The notes beneath the pieces are model-generated. The model was not told the origin of the DNA. It saw only the letters and a list, made by a program, of their open reading frames with translations, and searched no databases. The translations under genes were made by a program, and so were the position numbers. 64,000 nucleotides of DNA from Pomphorhynchus laevis (lineage: Eukaryota; Acanthocephala; Palaeacanthocephala; Echinorhynchida; Pomphorhynchidae), in assembly GCA_012934845.2 (NCBI GenBank), contig WNNJ02001308.1:121002-185001 (forward strand), written 5' to 3'. Shown here piece after piece: positions 1 through 12,000 of this stretch (its first letter is position 1; each line of letters opens with the position of its first letter).

Positions 1-203
1 CATAATAGCTTTGGAATGTCATTTAAATCCTTGGAAACTCGGTATGCCAGACAGTTAAGCTTTTTCAACATCCAATGCACTTTTTAAATAGTAAATTCAA
101 TTCCTAGTACGAGTGGTAGTCCGCGAGTGAAACAAAATCAATAGGGATGGTGGGATCTTTCACAGCACATCAAGTGACAAAAATATCGTTTATTCTTAGC
201 GTA

Positions 204-404
204 CTAGAAATATGTTTCATATTTAAGCGCCGTAAACGAGCATGATAAGACGAGCATCGAAGACTTGTAAAGCATTTGGATGCTCTTCTCAAGATTCTCT
301 ATATCTAGAAAGAATTAGCTTCATATATAAACGCCGAAAGTGATAACGATAAGGCAAGTCTCCCAGACCTGCAACGCATTTGAATGCTCATTTCAAAATT
401 TTCT
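204..404. repeat. Direct repeat, two ~100-bp diverged units
   Basis: Segments near 204-300 and 305-404 share order and wording (ctagaaa...cttcatat, gcgccg, catttg.atgctc, then caaaattttctc-like). They look like two diverged adjacent copies of one unit. No coding sense is visible and the origin is unknown. Confidence 0.55.
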
Positions 405-687
405 CCAAGTGGAGTTTATCTCCTTTAGATGTGGAAACGACACTTCTAAGAATTACACTAAAATACCTTCACCTATACCTTAAACAAATAATAAAATTGT
501 CGATTGATAGTTTTACGAAGCATATCTTGATAACACCAAACATTACCATTGACTTATTTTTGAGAAATAAGGACTTAGAAAAGTGCAACTTATCGGAGAG
601 AATAGCACAGATAGTTTTATTTAATAAATCTAGAAATACTTATCATATGAGTGAATATCGTTGAGAATTGCTTTCGGGTCAAAAGTA

Positions 688-1015
688 ACTTTTTTATTGC
701 GAACCATCCCTGAGAATACAAAAATAACTTTATTTATTTGATATTTCGACTGTACTTAGCAGTCCTTTTCAATTGTAAGAAGTTTATTTATCAGCCAAGA
801 AAGTTCAAATCTAAGTAGTTTATTTATCAGCCAGGACATTTCAAACTTTCTTGGCTGATAAAAAGTTATAGTATTAGTTAATTATATAACTAATACTCTC
901 TAACTTAATGATATATTGTACATTCACTCATATCTTTTTTATTGCGAACCATCCCAGAGAATACAAAAAGAACTTTATTTATTTGATATTTCAACTGTAC
1001 TTAGCAGTCCTTTTC
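688..1015. repeat. Direct repeat pair resembling a PLE terminus
   Basis: Segments 688-770 and 933-1015 are nearly identical (tttttattgcgaaccatccc, then gatatttc.actgtacttagcagtcc). The gatatttcgac...agcag.cc wording recurs at other places in the window and resembles PLE pseudo-LTR ends. The second copy abuts the Gypsy-type fossil, so one element has probably been pasted into or beside the other. Confidence 0.6.
780..865. repeat. Small inverted repeat
   Basis: The sequence tttatcagccaagaaagttc near 790 is repeated inverted near 845-862 (aaactttcttggctgataaa), with a direct partial copy (tttatcagccaggac) between. It lies between the two direct repeats at 688 and 933. Confidence 0.65.
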
Positions 1016-1390
1016 CCAGCAGATAGTGTCTCCATTCTTTAATAGCATCGACAATAGCGAGAGCTTCTTTTTCTACCGCAGAATAGCCCTTTGCTACACT
1101 CTGCAGACTTCTAGAGGAGAATGCTACAGAACGACCTTCCAGTGACAATACAGCGGCTATTGTGTGGTTAGATGCGTCTGTTTCGACTCGCAAGATTTTG
1201 GATCCATCAATTGAGACGAGGACAGAGTCAGCTATATTTTGTCGAATTTCGTTGAAGCTTTCCAAGGCATCTTTTGTCAGAGGTAATGTCACTGCTTCCA
1301 ATAAGCTTCTGACTTTTTGAGAATAGTTATTAATCCATCGGGAATAATGAGAGAACATGCCAATCACCCGCGTAAGATCACTTTGGGAAG
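975..1390 (-). mobile_element. Ty3/Gypsy-type LTR retrotransposon fossil, RT end plus RNase H
   Basis: The - strand encodes about 130 residues matching the end of a Gypsy RT domain (IGMFSHYSRWINNYS) followed by an RNase H segment with ETDASNHTIAAVLS and EALAIVDAIKEWRHYL. These are standard Ty3/Gypsy pol features. Only a piece of pol remains; no LTRs, gag, protease or integrase are seen nearby. It is a broken relic, joined on its low-coordinate side to a PLE-terminus-like repeat. Confidence 0.85.
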
Positions 1391-1420
1391 ACGATGATCC
1401 TTTGATGGATTCTTATTTAT

Positions 1421-1740
1421 GTAACGAATAGTTGCTAGGTCACACGAGGTGACTTTCGCATTGAAAACCAGCTACAGAATCCTTCAGAGATTACTTATCT
1501 GAAATTCGACAGCTCGAATCTCGGATAAGTCAAATTTCAAAAGGCGAAGAGTTGGTAGTCAGCCTTCTGACGAGCCCGAAGCTACCAACATGTGGCAAAA
1601 AGCGGGCGAAACGAAAACGGTTGTGGCAATGGCGCCGTTAGTAGTCAGGGTGTATGAAATTGGATATCATGAAAGAAGGATTCTGTAGCTGATTTTCAAT
1701 GCGAAAGTCACCTCGTGTGACCTTGCAACTATTCGTTATA
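1421..1740. repeat. Foldback element, 65-bp arms
   Basis: Arms 1421-1485 and 1676-1740 are inverted copies differing at only a few bases (cacacgaggtgactttcgca in the left arm). The ~190-base interior holds a hammerhead ribozyme. It could be a non-autonomous retrozyme-like element or an inverted pair of PLE ends; no transposase or RT ORF is inside. Confidence 0.85.
1561..1651 (+). ncRNA. Hammerhead ribozyme, core intact
   Basis: All conserved core elements occur in the right order: CTGACGA at 1567-1573, GAAA at 1608-1611 and the GTC cleavage triplet at 1644-1646 (cleavage expected after C1646). Stem II is GCCCG 1574-1578 with CGGGC 1603-1607. Stem I is CCTT 1563-1566 with AGGG 1647-1650. Stem III begins A1611-T1645 and C1612-G1644, then after an internal loop AACGG 1616-1620 pairs with CCGTT 1635-1639. 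Hammerheads are known from PLE termini, retrozymes and schistosome SINE-like repeats. Self-cleavage is inferred from the fold; the weak inner part of stem III is the main doubt. Confidence 0.7.
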
Positions 1741-1767
1741 TATAACAACACCATTTAGTATATATAT

Positions 1768-1963
1768 ACTAAATGGTGTTGCTTGATAGACTGGACTTCG
1801 ATTCACGACTTTCAGTCACCATGTCACTTCCAGTGTGTACCTCATTCTACTGATGAGTGTTGCCGGGTACTCATCATTTCGATGCTGAAGTGGTCGTCTA
1901 GAAGTGACATGGTGACTGAAAGTCGTGAATCGAAGTCCAGTCTATCAAGCAACACCATTTAGT
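1768..1963. repeat. Perfect 63-bp inverted repeat with 70-nt loop
   Basis: Arms 1768-1830 and 1901-1963 are exact reverse complements by eye. A nested palindrome (accatttagtatatatatac) adjoins the left arm. The loop contains CTGATGAG but lacks the GAAA and cleavage site of a hammerhead. A perfect match implies a recent event or ongoing correction. Confidence 0.85.
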
Positions 1964-2025
1964 ATAAATGCCGTATTTCGTAAGAAATCCTGGACCGTTG
2001 TTTACTCAGCACATCCGTGCACTAC

Positions 2026-2027
<2 letters not shown>

Positions 2028-2110
<83 letters not shown>
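2028..2110. repeat. (TA)n microsatellite
   Basis: About 80 bases of uninterrupted TA dinucleotides. Short IYIYIY-type reading frames here are meaningless. Confidence 0.97.
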
Positions 2111-2112
<2 letters not shown>

Positions 2113-2580
2113 ATAATAATTATAACGCCTATCTAACAAAAATTAAACCATCAAGTAAATATAAATATATGGATAAAATTAGAATTAATAGAATCCTTAC
2201 ATATTTTGATAAGTCAAAATTATTTAAAAGTAGGGACATCTATATTTAGACAAGTAAAAGGTGTTTTAATGAGTTGTAATAGTAGCCCAATTATAGCTGA
2301 CTTGTTTTTAAGCTTTATAGAATATGAATTTGTTCATAACTGTGTAAAAACTAAATCTAAACAATATAAATATATGAAATATATGTTTCGATACATTGAT
2401 GATATATGTGTATTTAGTTATAATAGATAATATAGTTATAATAATTATAACGCCTATCTTACAAAAATTAAACCATCAAGCAAATATAAATATATGGATA
2501 AAATTGAATTAATAGAATCCTTAAATATTTTAATAAATCAATTTCACATTGATATCAATTTCACACTCTTGGCGATTATA
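2110..2580 (+). mobile_element. Penelope-like element RT fragment
   Basis: Frames here encode PLE reverse transcriptase motifs: FRQVKGVLMSCNSSPIIADL (the GxPMG...SP..AD region) and YMFRYIDDICVFS (the RYIDD catalytic box). A ~100-bp stretch (YNNYNAYLTKIKPSSK) occurs twice, at 2110-2212 and 2434-2536, flanking the RT box. The element is a broken relic just upstream of AASDH. Confidence 0.75.
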
Positions 2581-2880
2581 TTTATTTAAGTATAATAAAA
2601 ATGTTCAGTCTATTATCAACATAATTCGATAATGATAAGTAAATTCAATACTGTTTAATTTCACGTTTCCCTAATACATGATTTTCTATTAATATATTAT
2701 TTCGGTATCAAAGTGTAATTTTACTTTTGTGGTATAAACAGTCAAGATTAGATATCTGTAATACCGCATTTTATTTAAAATATTGCAACCGAAAACATTA
2801 AATTACTGATCAGATCATTTAGTTATATTTTTATGATATTTCATTATTTGAATAAAAAAATAAAGTTGTACTTTGTAAAC

Positions 2881-2913
2881 ATGATCTTTTTTGAAGATGT
2901 CGCGTCTGAATAA
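2881..2913 (+). promoter_or_regulatory. Possible upstream ORF overlapping the AASDH start
   Basis: An ATG at 2881 opens a ten-residue frame (MIFFEDVASE) that ends at 2913, after the AASDH ATG at 2897 and in another frame. If the mRNA 5' end lies upstream, this uORF could damp translation. If the leader begins after 2883 it is irrelevant. Confidence 0.25.
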
Positions 2914-3022
2914 CTTAATTCGATGGAACAAACAAAGCTCAGAAAAGATTGCCATAAAATATATTGCCAATGGGTTTGAACAAATATTATCAGAAAATGC
3001 TGTCTGTGATATAATTGAGCAG
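2897..3022 (+). CDS. AASDH: AASDH exon 1
   Basis: Starts at ATG 2897 (MSRLNNLIRWNKQSSEKIAI) and ends in phase 0 before gttagt. The N-terminal position, length and SEKIAIKY wording fit the start of the adenylation domain. Confidence 0.75.
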
Positions 3023-6000
3023 GTTAGTTTATTGGGCAGTTAATCTATCATGTTTTGAATGCTTTTCCGAGAATCAAAAAGCAAATCAACTTTAGTTGTA
3101 ATTTTTCGCTAATGAAATTGAATCCTTCTGACAAAAGTTTTCAACATTGACTTTAATTATTTGTAAAGGATAAAAGTCAGTTTTGAAAACTTCGCATGAA
3201 GAGGCCAATTGAATTGGCCAGAATCAACAAATATAGTTTTATTTTTTGATTCTGGGAAAAACCGACACCTTATTAAATTATTTTCTTTGATAATTCCACC
3301 CAAATTAATAAATCTGCGTTCGCTTTTTAATTTACTTAGGATATGTGATTCTATTCCTAAAATATGATGTTGTTATCAATAATTAAATAAATTGCCAGTT
3401 ATGTATCATGTAATACTCAGTAAATAAGCAAAATGAATTGATAAAATTAGTAATTTTTTAGATATACCGAGATAAGTTGAAACCGGATAGTAAAGTGTAT
3501 TACAGTAGAAAGCATATATACATTCAATAAAATGTTAGTTTGAACTACAGTTTGAACTCAAACTGTAGTTATAACCAAGAAAATCAGTTCAAATTTTCTT
3601 GATTATAACTACATACAATTTTTGAAGAAGCCGCAAGGCGAAACGTAAATTGAAGAATTAATCATTGTTTTTTGTTGGTAGAGACCAATAATCATATTTC
3701 CTGTATATTTTGGTCATAGCGTGATCCCAACAGGAAGTAGCTTATAAATTGATTTTAATTTATACTTACAATATATATAAAAATTTTAATATACAGGTTA
3801 AAACAATTTTCTTGATATCATCAAATTAAAACAATTTGATAAAGAACGTAAGTTCAAAACTTTAAATAAAAGCTCTGTAGTCTTTGTGGGTGTAATATAT
3901 AAATTTGATTTTAATATTAACCAAGTACCTCTTAAGGGGTCCCAGCTGCTGTGTAATACCGGAAATATTTGGATATTCTATATATAATCATGCATTTAAA
4001 AATATATGTCATTAATTTAATAAATATTATTAATTTACGATATATTCTTTTGAGCATTGCTTAAATGGTCATGTTACTCGATTCATTCTGTAGTTGTAGG
4101 GCTTTAAATTTTTAATTCCGACATTATAATATAAATAATAAGACACAAATAAAACGGGTTTGAATTTGATGATACATACAGCAAATTCTGAAAAATCAAG
4201 ATATAGTCCAACGACCGCTTATTCTGTTATCATAAATAAAGAATATAAATTAACAAAAACAATCGGACAAAACAATTACCTCTATTGATCCACGGTGGTA
4301 ACTTTGCTTTGAAGAGTTTTTCACAGTGAAAAATTATCCTACGTTGGTAAGTCAGAAGTTTCATAGTTCATAGATTGTCATTATCCGCATGATCTGTATT
4401 GATTATTCTAGCAATTTTCTCCTTCGACTAAAGCGGTTTCGCCTCAGTCTAACAAGTAATGCTTTCCGAACGACATTTATCCTGATCTGTGTCAAGTTTC
4501 CGCTTAGCAACCATACTGAAAAATATTACCTCATTTCAAAGACAACTGAAGTTATATGTAAAGTTATTAGATGCACATCGATAATTGGCTAGAAGAACAT
4601 CAACATGCTGTTTTGGTATTTTATGAGTTATATATAAAGTGATCTGACCTTTGAAGGTTTTGCTTCGAAATATAAGCACTAAAATATAATTTGTATATTC
4701 GATAAATACCAATTTAATATGAATTTTGGATATTTTCAGTTCGTTTATTTATTTCTAAGCACGACGTGCTATATATTTTAAATTAGAAAATATAGTAGAA
4801 ATCATCTGAATCCAGACCATCATATTAAATACAAATTATGACGACATTTAATAAATATTTGTATTAATTACAAAGTGTGTTTGTTGTCTTTCCGCGTAAA
4901 TTATTAGTTTATGGATTTTTTAGATAAATGTGATGTATTCCCGATTTGCATCGCATTAGATGCTTGCATTTGCTGCCAACAATTAGATTAATTTTAAAGT
5001 TTTCAATATTTAATTTTTTAAGATTAGTAAGTATATAATAACCAATGATATTTGCTTTTAGCTTTGTTGTCATTTACAGAATATAAATGGGAAGCTGATT
5101 TGCATTTATTTGCAATGTCGATGGCTTACTGTATTATTAATCACAGCGTAAGTGATCATGCTTTGATCGTAAACAGGCATCAGTAGTAGGCGTTGTTTAA
5201 ATTGAACATCTTTTAACTGAGGAAACTACTTTGTGGATAGTCTAAATTTTATGTTTTAAACGATTTGTGGGTGGTTTACCAACGCAATACCTCTGTTGAT
5301 CATCTAGCATTATCATTCCAGGCCATTTAGTAAGACGGTACTGGTAGGTAACCAACCCTACAGCACATCAGTTGACTCTGATAGATCATTTACATAATTC
5401 TGTACATTAATTATACGCTCTATTGTATATTTTATTTTAAATAAGTTTATTGTAAACCTATTTTATTGTTGTAAACTCATTTTCATACACATTCTGATTT
5501 TTATTTTTCTTAATCGTTATTAAGGAGATTAAAAGCTATTAATAAATTAAATCTTTAACAATTAAAAAATAGGAAAGCTATCGATCTAAAGATTTTGAAC
5601 AAAAGCACTTACCGAAGTAGAAATTACGTCAAGCAGTGATTATCTGTGATACATCTGTCAACTATTTTATTTATCAAAGTAGTAAATACATTGTAATTTT
5701 TTACTTTGAGCATAAAGTTTTTATATCACAAACTCAACTATGAATTTTATTGTTGAAAATTATTGTGATACTTTTAACTTTAAACTTTGATGTATAAACA
5801 AGAGTATTTGATTATTTTATTATGGTATATAATTAAAATATACCTTAAATCGTATAATTATTGTTTCTAATATACGTGCTTAAAACTTTGCAATATTAGT
5901 ATTTTTCCTTTTTGAACCTCGATGTTAATTAACACTATTTCTAAAAATATGACTTATACTTTTCTATTGCTGTAATCTGTTATCGTGGAAATGTTACATT

Positions 6001-9000
6001 TTTGGGATTCAGCACCTAATTTACCTTCACGACGTAACATAATCAACGTAAAATTAACTTTTGATACTTCTGTTAAAATTTAATTTAAATTTATGTTCTT
6101 ACAGCACATTCCCCTGTGATTATAATTTTTCATTTGGCTTTTTATATGTCAAAGCTCAAAATTGTTTACAATTTTGATTTTAAAATTTTATTTGTTGTTT
6201 ACATTTTAATTTTAAAATATGATCTTAATTTTATTTAAGTTTCGTTTCTGCGATACTTCAGAATATATTTGATTTTATTTAAGAATAACGAAGAGCCAAA
6301 ATGCCTTTATAGTATTGGAACCTACTGTCGATAACGAAGACTCGAAATTATCTGAATTGATTCGTATTTCACCCGCATTTTGCTTTGCCAATTCAGAGGT
6401 AACACTGTCATTTTTTGATTAAATCAGCTTACCTTAATTACTTATGTAGTTTTTTTTAAATTCTATATTAAATCATCCATGTTAAAATTTATTCTGTGAG
6501 TTTTTACTGTTTACTAAATATTTGCTGAACATTTATTTTCCCATTCAATAACAGAGTGTGCTTCTAATTTTAGAGCTAGATCAATCAAAATTAATTTTAC
6601 ATTTCGCAAATGTTCCGATTTAAACATGGATCAAAAGCAGCTTTTTATATAATTAGTCTACTTCCAAATAATATCTGATTTCGAAATTATAATATTTTAT
6701 ATTATAAATTGACTGTTAACTCATTGGTTTTTATTATTTATTAGTGGAGAGAGTGAAATAGAAATATTTTACTTTAAATATCGAATTTTCGATAGCCAAC
6801 TGCTATTATCATCAGGATACGATTGTATCCTGATGATAATTTAAATATTAAATTTTATCCTGTTAATGATAGCAGTTGACTTTCACAAATTCGATATTTG
6901 AAATAACAAAACATTTCTATTTCACTCTCTCCACTAATAAATAATATAATATTTTACACTAAGGAACATATTAGTTCTAATACTAAGCTATAATACTATT
7001 GTTCCTTGTACTAAGGAACATATTAGTATAATATTTTATACATACAAAAACATATTATTGTATACCATTATCTCCTTTTAAGTTCAAATTTAAACGAATG
7101 CATGTAATCGTGGTGAATTTAGAGAAGTAGGCATTTAAAATGATATTGGTTTCCTCATGACTAATTTTCTTATTATTTAGCTGTTAATTAAATGTTATGT
7201 TTTATGTATTTAGAAGTCATAAGAGAATTCCACATTAAGAAATAAAATATTTTTTAATCGTAAATATGGTTTGTGGCATTTTTTACGAATTTATAGCGTA
7301 TAATGCTTATACTCTGCAATATAAATAAGTTAAATTCTTGGAGTTAATCGGCGAATTTATACATTTTTTAAGAAATAATTATTTTAAATTTGTCGTATGC
7401 ACTTGCGTCTACTAAAATGTAGATATACAGATATACATAGCACGACGTTTTGATTATTAATAGACAAGTTTGTTTTTTCCTTGTTTCGATATTTTCTAGA
7501 AAGAAAAGAACAAACTGATGACACTTACTGAATCACAATGTATCGCTTCTAATTTACCGTACGACCTTCACTTGTTTGAGTTTAATAATAGTTGTGATTA
7601 CGGAACGAATATTGCTTATCTTATTCGTACAAGCGGTAAGTCAGCTGCTTTATTTACTAATGATCATTGTGTAGCGTAGATGTTGCTAGCCATTTTTAAT
7701 CTGCTGTGTTTCTTCCGTATTATTTATTTTCACTAGAAAAATACCGCGTTTTAAAAATAATCAAAAGTCCACGACGTTGATTAATACTAATGATGAACAA
7801 AATAAACACTTTTATTGTAGGCATTCACTTGCCAACCCATACAGTACATTTCTGACCGAATTCTCAATTATATATTCAATAATATATTATTCTTGCTTTA
7901 CATTTTTAATATATTGAAATCACTAATTCATTTTTATTTTAATTTGCATAAAAACATATTTACTCCGTACGAATTGTATTAAATGCCTTATGTTTAATCT
8001 TGTTAATTAATCTTATAGTAATTGTTTTCAAATTAGGAAATTACAAATTTATTTCAATTAGAAGCATAAGTTCTTCAACGCTCTTAAAATAAAAGAGTAA
8101 ATTATCGTGTTTAATTTAATTATTAACTTGTTAAATTGTTAAGTTATATTAAATTAATATGTAGCGAACTCATTAACCAAAAACTTATTTAATTAAATTT
8201 TGTTACTTTATAACATTTAATTTACTTTTTTGTTAATGCAGTTATGTAATTAATTTTATCATTAAATTAATTACGTATTCAATATAATTATAAAATAAAA
8301 AATAATAATAATAAACAAATAATAATAAATAAAAATAATAATGCTAAATCAATAAATCAAAATTTAATAATTAGATAATAAATAATTATAAATAAGTGTT
8401 ATAAGATTTTATATAGCTTATATCAAGTTAAAATAAAAAATTGAAATTTAAACTAGAAATTGAAATTGAAATTTGAAATTGAAATTTGATAACTTATTAA
8501 ATCACTTATCTGATAGATTATTGGAGCTCGAGTAGTTTACTTATACTTGAGTAACTTACTTGTGTAATTTACTTTTTCGAATAGCGTATATGTGCTGATA
8601 AAAATCTTTTGCTTCTTTAATAAGATAAGTTGATTTGTCCTAATATTTATTGATTTGTGCCTATATTTATTAATTTGATTTTGCTCAACATTTTTATTTT
8701 TGTTTAATATTCGTCTTTTGAAATTTATGATCAATTTAAATAAACAGTCAAATGTTTATTGTTTTTGCTTATTACATAGAAATTGATTATTTATTAATAC
8801 TTAATTTTCGATACGCACTGATATCATCTTCAGTGTATTGTAATTAGTTATTTATAATTTCAGATAGCTAAGCTATCTTTAATTAGTTAAATAAATCTGG
8901 AAAATTCTTAGAAAATCGGAAAATTCTATGGCAGAGTAAATCGATTTTATTAAATCTTCTTCGAAATTGTAAGCTAGACAGAACAAATAATCTACAGTTT

Positions 9001-12000
9001 AAACAAGTTTTCGAGAAAACTGTTTTTGTGGAAAAAATGCCATTTGACTGTAGTTTGGGCATAATGACCTTATTAATGACTTTGATTCGAATTTTCGATG
9101 ATTATATATTGTCAACAAAAATGCTACCCGAAATCGCTTTAAATATAAACGTTATTTTTTTAAGGCATCTACTAGAAACTGATGGATCTCACTCACACTC
9201 CTACCATTCTAGTGCTTATATAAAACACTAGAATATCAAAATCGCTTTAGAGTTGTATTTTGTTTTCAAAACGTTTTAAGTGATGGATATGCCTGCTGTC
9301 AGATGACGATGCCTTATGGCGACGCCTGATGCTATTTTTGTTCTAGTGGGCAAAATCTTTGTGGCATAACTGATGAGATATATTCTCAATTTGATCGAAT
9401 ATTTGAAAAAATAAATAAAATGTTTTTTTTGATCAAAATTAAAACTAAATGTAATGATCTATCTTTCATTGATTTATTTCTACTAAACCTACTTAAGGCA
9501 GATATTTCTTTTATTTATTGCTTTTTTAAGATAACTGATACAAGATATTCTTTGTATTGAATTGTATTTTATAATTTTAGGAACTACATCTGAACCAAAA
9601 CTGGTTATTGTTCCACATAGTGCAATTTACCCCAACATATTAGATCTTGCGTGAGTATATAGAACATTCGGTATCGTAGTTATCATTTTTATATATTTTT
9701 GATTGAGATGAACACTGTTGAAATCAATATTGTTGAATCAAGCCACTAAGTTAATTTAGTTCAAATTGAAAAATACTTTCGCAATTATATAATTATATTG
9801 TGTAATTGTACACAATATTGTGTACACATTTTATTGTACACAATAAAATGCAATTATACAATATTGTTACTGTTTGTTCATTCCTTGTATTTTTCACGTT
9901 TAATTCATAGTTTTTTTTTAAATTATGAACAAAATTTTATCTTGTTAAATTTAATGTTTTAATTATATGTACTGATTCAGTAGCTTGATTGTTTCATTTC
10001 CTGGGACACCGGTAAATTTAAAATCTACTTTCACAAAAAGTTGGCGTAGTGTTTTCCGAGCTGAAATATATTTCCGATTTAAACATTGTATCAGTCGTTT
10101 AAATACAATTTAAAGGAGATTTGTAAATTACTATTTCATATCGCTACAGTTCATATCTGTAATTCAGACAACACACAAAAGAATTACCAATAACTTTCTA
10201 AATGTTTTTGCAAATCATGAATATTAAAAAGTAATTTTATAATTATTATAAATCAGCAGCACATTATAGCAAGGAGAAGTTTTCATTTGTTTCCGATATT
10301 TCGACGGTTCACTGCATGCCATTAGCAAGGATGGAATAACATAATGCATTGAATACATTTGCTTTGCTGGTGTTTATAATTCAGCATTGTCGTATATATA
10401 AAATTGACGGGCTTCCGTGTATTGACGTGCTTCACACTTCGTCTATCCTAGTGGTCATTTATCTTGGTATTGTTATACATATTTTCTTCTAAACCGTTCA
10501 ATTTTGTTCGTTGTTTTCAAAACCATGTTTGACTATCTAAAATTTGATTAAAATAATGTAAAAAAAAGTTATTAATAAAACCCTTACTTACTATATAATA
10601 ATAACAATAATGTAGAGAAATTTATTTATCCGCATAACCTTTCGGAAGGGATTAAAAAACAAACAAATATTGCATTCAGTAAACAGACAATATATATTTA
10701 AGATCAGTTATCTACATGTTAATACTTCAATCGGAATTTCGGCAGCTGTGTGGTATATCAGGATCTGCGTATTTTGTCAATCTCAGCTAATCCTAATTTA
10801 GACAAATGTGGACAAGAAAAAACATGCAGTAAAGATGCACACGGAGAGCCACAGAATACACATTTACATTGAATGGATACTGGATGAATTGGAATATTAA
10901 TAATGCAAAATTTATCTTGATAGCCATAAATATTAAACGTCCATAGTAATGGTCTTTTAATATAACAAGCCTGCTGCCACTGAGTCTGTCAAAATATGGG
11001 TGTTAAATAAATTTTAGGGTGAAGTTTGGATATTTTCAGAATAAATTCATATTCATTAATCGAAAACGCTAGAGTTTTTGGCAAATTGAAGATTGCGCGA
11101 ATATAATTATAGCAGGTAGGAACGCGAGATAATATGACGGCCGATGTAGATGAACAATAATAACAATAATACACCGTATTATTTTAGTATTAATATGTTT
11201 CTCATTTTATTTTTAGAGATAAATGGGGAATCGATGAGAATGATCGAATATTACAACTTGCACCGTTTTCTTTTGATATATCAATTGTGGACATATTTGT
11301 CGCCTCTTATAAACGAGCTCAGCTGGTCGTTCTATGTAATAGTTGTCGTCTCGATTTCACTCGCATTAAAAATATAATTTTTATGGAAGAAATTACTTTT
11401 ATCCAGGTATTCAAAACATTTTTAATGTTCGCAGATGTGTAATATAAACGTTTTTATGTTTATATGATATATAATAGTGTAATTTTACAAATGTAGCAAA
11501 TATCGATCTTTTTCTGAGTTTCTTGCAATTATTTTTTATATGAAATGTGCAGCGATTGGCTCCTCTTTTGAAATAACAAATACATGTATGCTGATATTGT
11601 TTTGAAAATAATAGACAATATATTAAGGCTTCGTATTTTCTCAATCCCAGAACATGTACAATATGAACAAATTGTAATTATTTTATTTTCAGAGTCTAAT
11701 ATATACGTTCAATTCTTGCTATAATTGTTGGTCGACATATCCTTCTCATACCGTTGCTTTAGTGTTACTTTTAAGATATTTAAGTCATGCATTTCCTTGA
11801 ATTTAGTATATGTTAATTTATAGGATTAAAGGAATATTAAATCAACGACCAAAGGAATTATTCGTTATTTTAAAAGCAACTGTCATCATAAGGAAAATAA
11901 GAAAATTCTTACACTTTTGTTCAGTATTGTTTATTCTAGTATACATATTTAATATTTATTATAAAATAAATAATAAATATAAATAATAAAATATAAATAT

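Noticed and set aside
1831-1900. CTGATGAG in the loop of the 63-bp inverted repeat as another hammerhead
   Set aside because: The box can pair with ACTCATC nearby, but no GAAA follows the helix and no matching cleavage strand exists, so the fold fails.
1925-2249. Long IYIYIY reading frames
   Set aside because: Pure translation of the (TA)n microsatellite.
5061-5147. AASDH exon 2 starting at 5061 (LLSFTEYKWEADLHLFAM)
   Set aside because: The exon phase would then be wrong for exon 3 and the protein would not match the family.
11823-11950. Open stretch IKGILNQRPKELFVILKATV as an AASDH exon
   Set aside because: No acceptor gives the phase required after exon 6, and the text does not align with the adenylation domain between the FIQ and LGGE blocks.
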